From Candidatus Fermentibacterota bacterium (lineage in GTDB: Bacteria; JAFGKV01), in assembly GCA_016928395.1 (NCBI GenBank), contig JAFGKV010000328.1:1-7052 (forward strand): a DNA stretch of 7,052 bases. The letters are read 5' to 3'. Shown piece by piece: positions 6,056 to 7,052 of the stretch. The position numbers and the translations under genes are program-made. Below the pieces are notes generated by a model. That model made no database searches. It saw only the letters and a list, made by a program, of their open reading frames with translations, and had not been told where the DNA came from. Position 1 is the stretch's first letter. Each line of letters opens with the position of its first letter.

Positions 6056-7052
6056 TAAGAACCAGGGTGCCGGCTGCCGTGCCGGAGACCGAGCGCACCT
6101 TCCACAGGTAGACGCCGGCGCCGAGGGGGCGCCCCGACTCATCGGTCCCATCCCATTCCACCAGGGCACGCCCGGCAGGCCGTTCTTCGTTCAGCAGCGT
6201 CTTCATCAGGCGCCCCTGCATGTCAAACACCGCGACTTCCGCGTGACCTGCCGCCGGCAGAGACAAGACAATGGTCGCGGTCTCGCGAGCCGGATTCGGC
6301 CGCACCGCCTCTACCACCAGCCCTGTGGGCAGGGCCTCGTCCTCCGGGAGTCGAGGTGCCGGAGCGGGTGGTTGCGGCAGCCATGGGTCGTACACGATGG
6401 CGCCCGACCACGACCCGCCGAAGCTCTGGGCTGCAGGCGGGTTCTCGCCCCAGTAGTTGAGCTGAGCGTAGATCGGCACCGGGTTCTGCCCTGGCTGCCC
6501 GATGCTCGGGCCGTAGAATAGGTCGGTCGTGTTCTGCGAGAAGGCATTGGTGCCCGGGCTGTTGGGCGCCACGGTTCCCAGGTCGGCCGTCGGGCCCGTC
6601 ATGAACAGGTCGGTGACCGCCACGGCCCGGGGAAGCGGTACGACGGGCGAGCTGTAGCCCTGAATGGTGCAGCCCCGTATCGTGGCCATGGTGCCCTGGC
6701 CCCGGGTTCTGATCCCCTGGAAGCACCCTCCTGATCCATCCATCCCGCATCCCTGAATGGACACAGTGGCATTGCCCGATTCCACGTGGATCGCCGTGCC
6801 TGCCACGTTCTGGAAGGTGTTGGCGCCGACGGTCGCCTTGGCGCCCGAGCCCAAGTGTATACCGTCGCCGGGGCTGGTCCAGAATTCGTTGATATCGGCG
6901 CCCGCCCCGCCGATGTACAGGGTGGACAGGGCGTCGGTGACAGCGATCCCCGTGTCATTCTCCTGGAACCAGCACCCCTTGATCGAGCCCGCGCCCCGTT
7001 GGGAGGAGATCCCGATGTCACATTCACGGAATGTGCAGCCCGTGGCCATGAC
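6048..7052 (-). CDS. Right-handed beta-helix surface protein with FlgD-like C-terminal tail (5' partial)
   Basis: The frame is open through the right edge, so the N-terminus is missing; the internal Met at 7049 is not a real start. Numbering from that Met, residues 1-135 show repeating parallel beta-helix (PbH1) coils with a recurring Gly-Cys motif (GC at 4-5, 25-26, 100-101, 126-127) and phrases such as GDGIHLGSG and GTAIHVESG. The NYWGENPP motif (198-205) is typical of the last coil of pectate-lyase-like surface proteins. A proline-rich linker (224-240) leads to a FlgD-like Ig domain (about 246-333) with RPNPARETATI, FDMQGRLM and WDGTDESGRPLGAGVYLWKVR. It is probably extracellular; sugar-chain binding or cleavage is usual for the fold but cannot be assigned here. 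It is followed 12 nt later by the small DNRLRE-like gene. Confidence 0.88.
   Translation of the reverse strand, partial: VMATGCTFRECDIGISSQRGAGSIKGCWFQENDTGIAVTDALSTLYIGGAGADINEFWTSPGDGIHLGSGAKATVGANTFQNVAGTAIHVESGNATVSIQGCGMDGSGGCFQGIRTRGQGTMATIRGCTIQGYSSPVVPLPRAVAVTDLFMTGPTADLGTVAPNSPGTNAFSQNTTDLFYGPSIGQPGQNPVPIYAQLNYWGENPPAAQSFGGSWSGAIVYDPWLPQPPAPAPRLPEDEALPTGLVVEAVRPNPARETATIVLSLPAAGHAEVAVFDMQGRLMKTLLNEERPAGRALVEWDGTDESGRPLGAGVYLWKVRSVSGTAAGTLVLIR

Noticed and set aside
1-7052. CRISPR array, tRNA, rRNA, insertion sequence or prophage gene
   Set aside because: No regularly spaced direct repeats, cloverleaf pattern, rRNA motif, transposase or phage-like product was seen on either strand.

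Overview
This window looks like a GC-rich chromosomal fragment (about 60% GC or more by eye) from an environmental bacterium, possibly of the FCB group or a neighbouring uncultured phylum. The main pointer is the two large secreted proteins that run off either edge: both end in a FlgD-like / type IX secretion-type C-terminal tail, a hallmark of Bacteroidota relatives and phyla such as Eisenbacteria, Latescibacteria, KSB1 or Krumholzibacteriota. The phylum is an inference; there is no rRNA or other marker here.

Layout. (1) Positions 1-1324, + strand: the 3' part of a secreted multidomain protein (Asp-box/BNR propeller end, a probable Ig/FnIII-like region, a jelly-roll-like module, sorting tail). 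A 207-bp spacer with two abutting perfect hairpins follows. (2) 1532-2716, + strand: a membrane methyltransferase of the isoprenylcysteine/phospholipid methyltransferase type, with an unrecognised soluble C-terminal half. It converges on the next group across an 83-bp gap. (3) 5226-2800, - strand: a tight three-gene operon, an OsmC-family protein, RmuC and a DUF2177 membrane protein. The first two overlap by ATGA and the last two are 13 nt apart. A plausible promoter lies upstream of the OsmC gene. (4) 7052-5490, - strand: the 3' part of a right-handed beta-helix surface protein with a FlgD-like tail, then a small secreted DNRLRE/CBM96-like protein 12 nt downstream, probably one operon.

Functionally, the outer genes are extracellular or cell-surface proteins. 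The central operon joins a thiol-dependent hydroperoxide-detoxification type protein to a predicted nuclease-fold genome-maintenance protein and a small membrane protein, which suggests, without proving it, a stress-linked unit. No CRISPR array, tRNA, rRNA, transposase or phage gene is visible.

I do not see a clear new defence or mobile system. The most unusual non-coding signal is the cluster of perfect inverted repeats at 5436-5588, at and inside the 3' end of the DNRLRE-like gene. Next are the unknown domain fused to the methyltransferase and the OsmC-RmuC-DUF2177 gene order.
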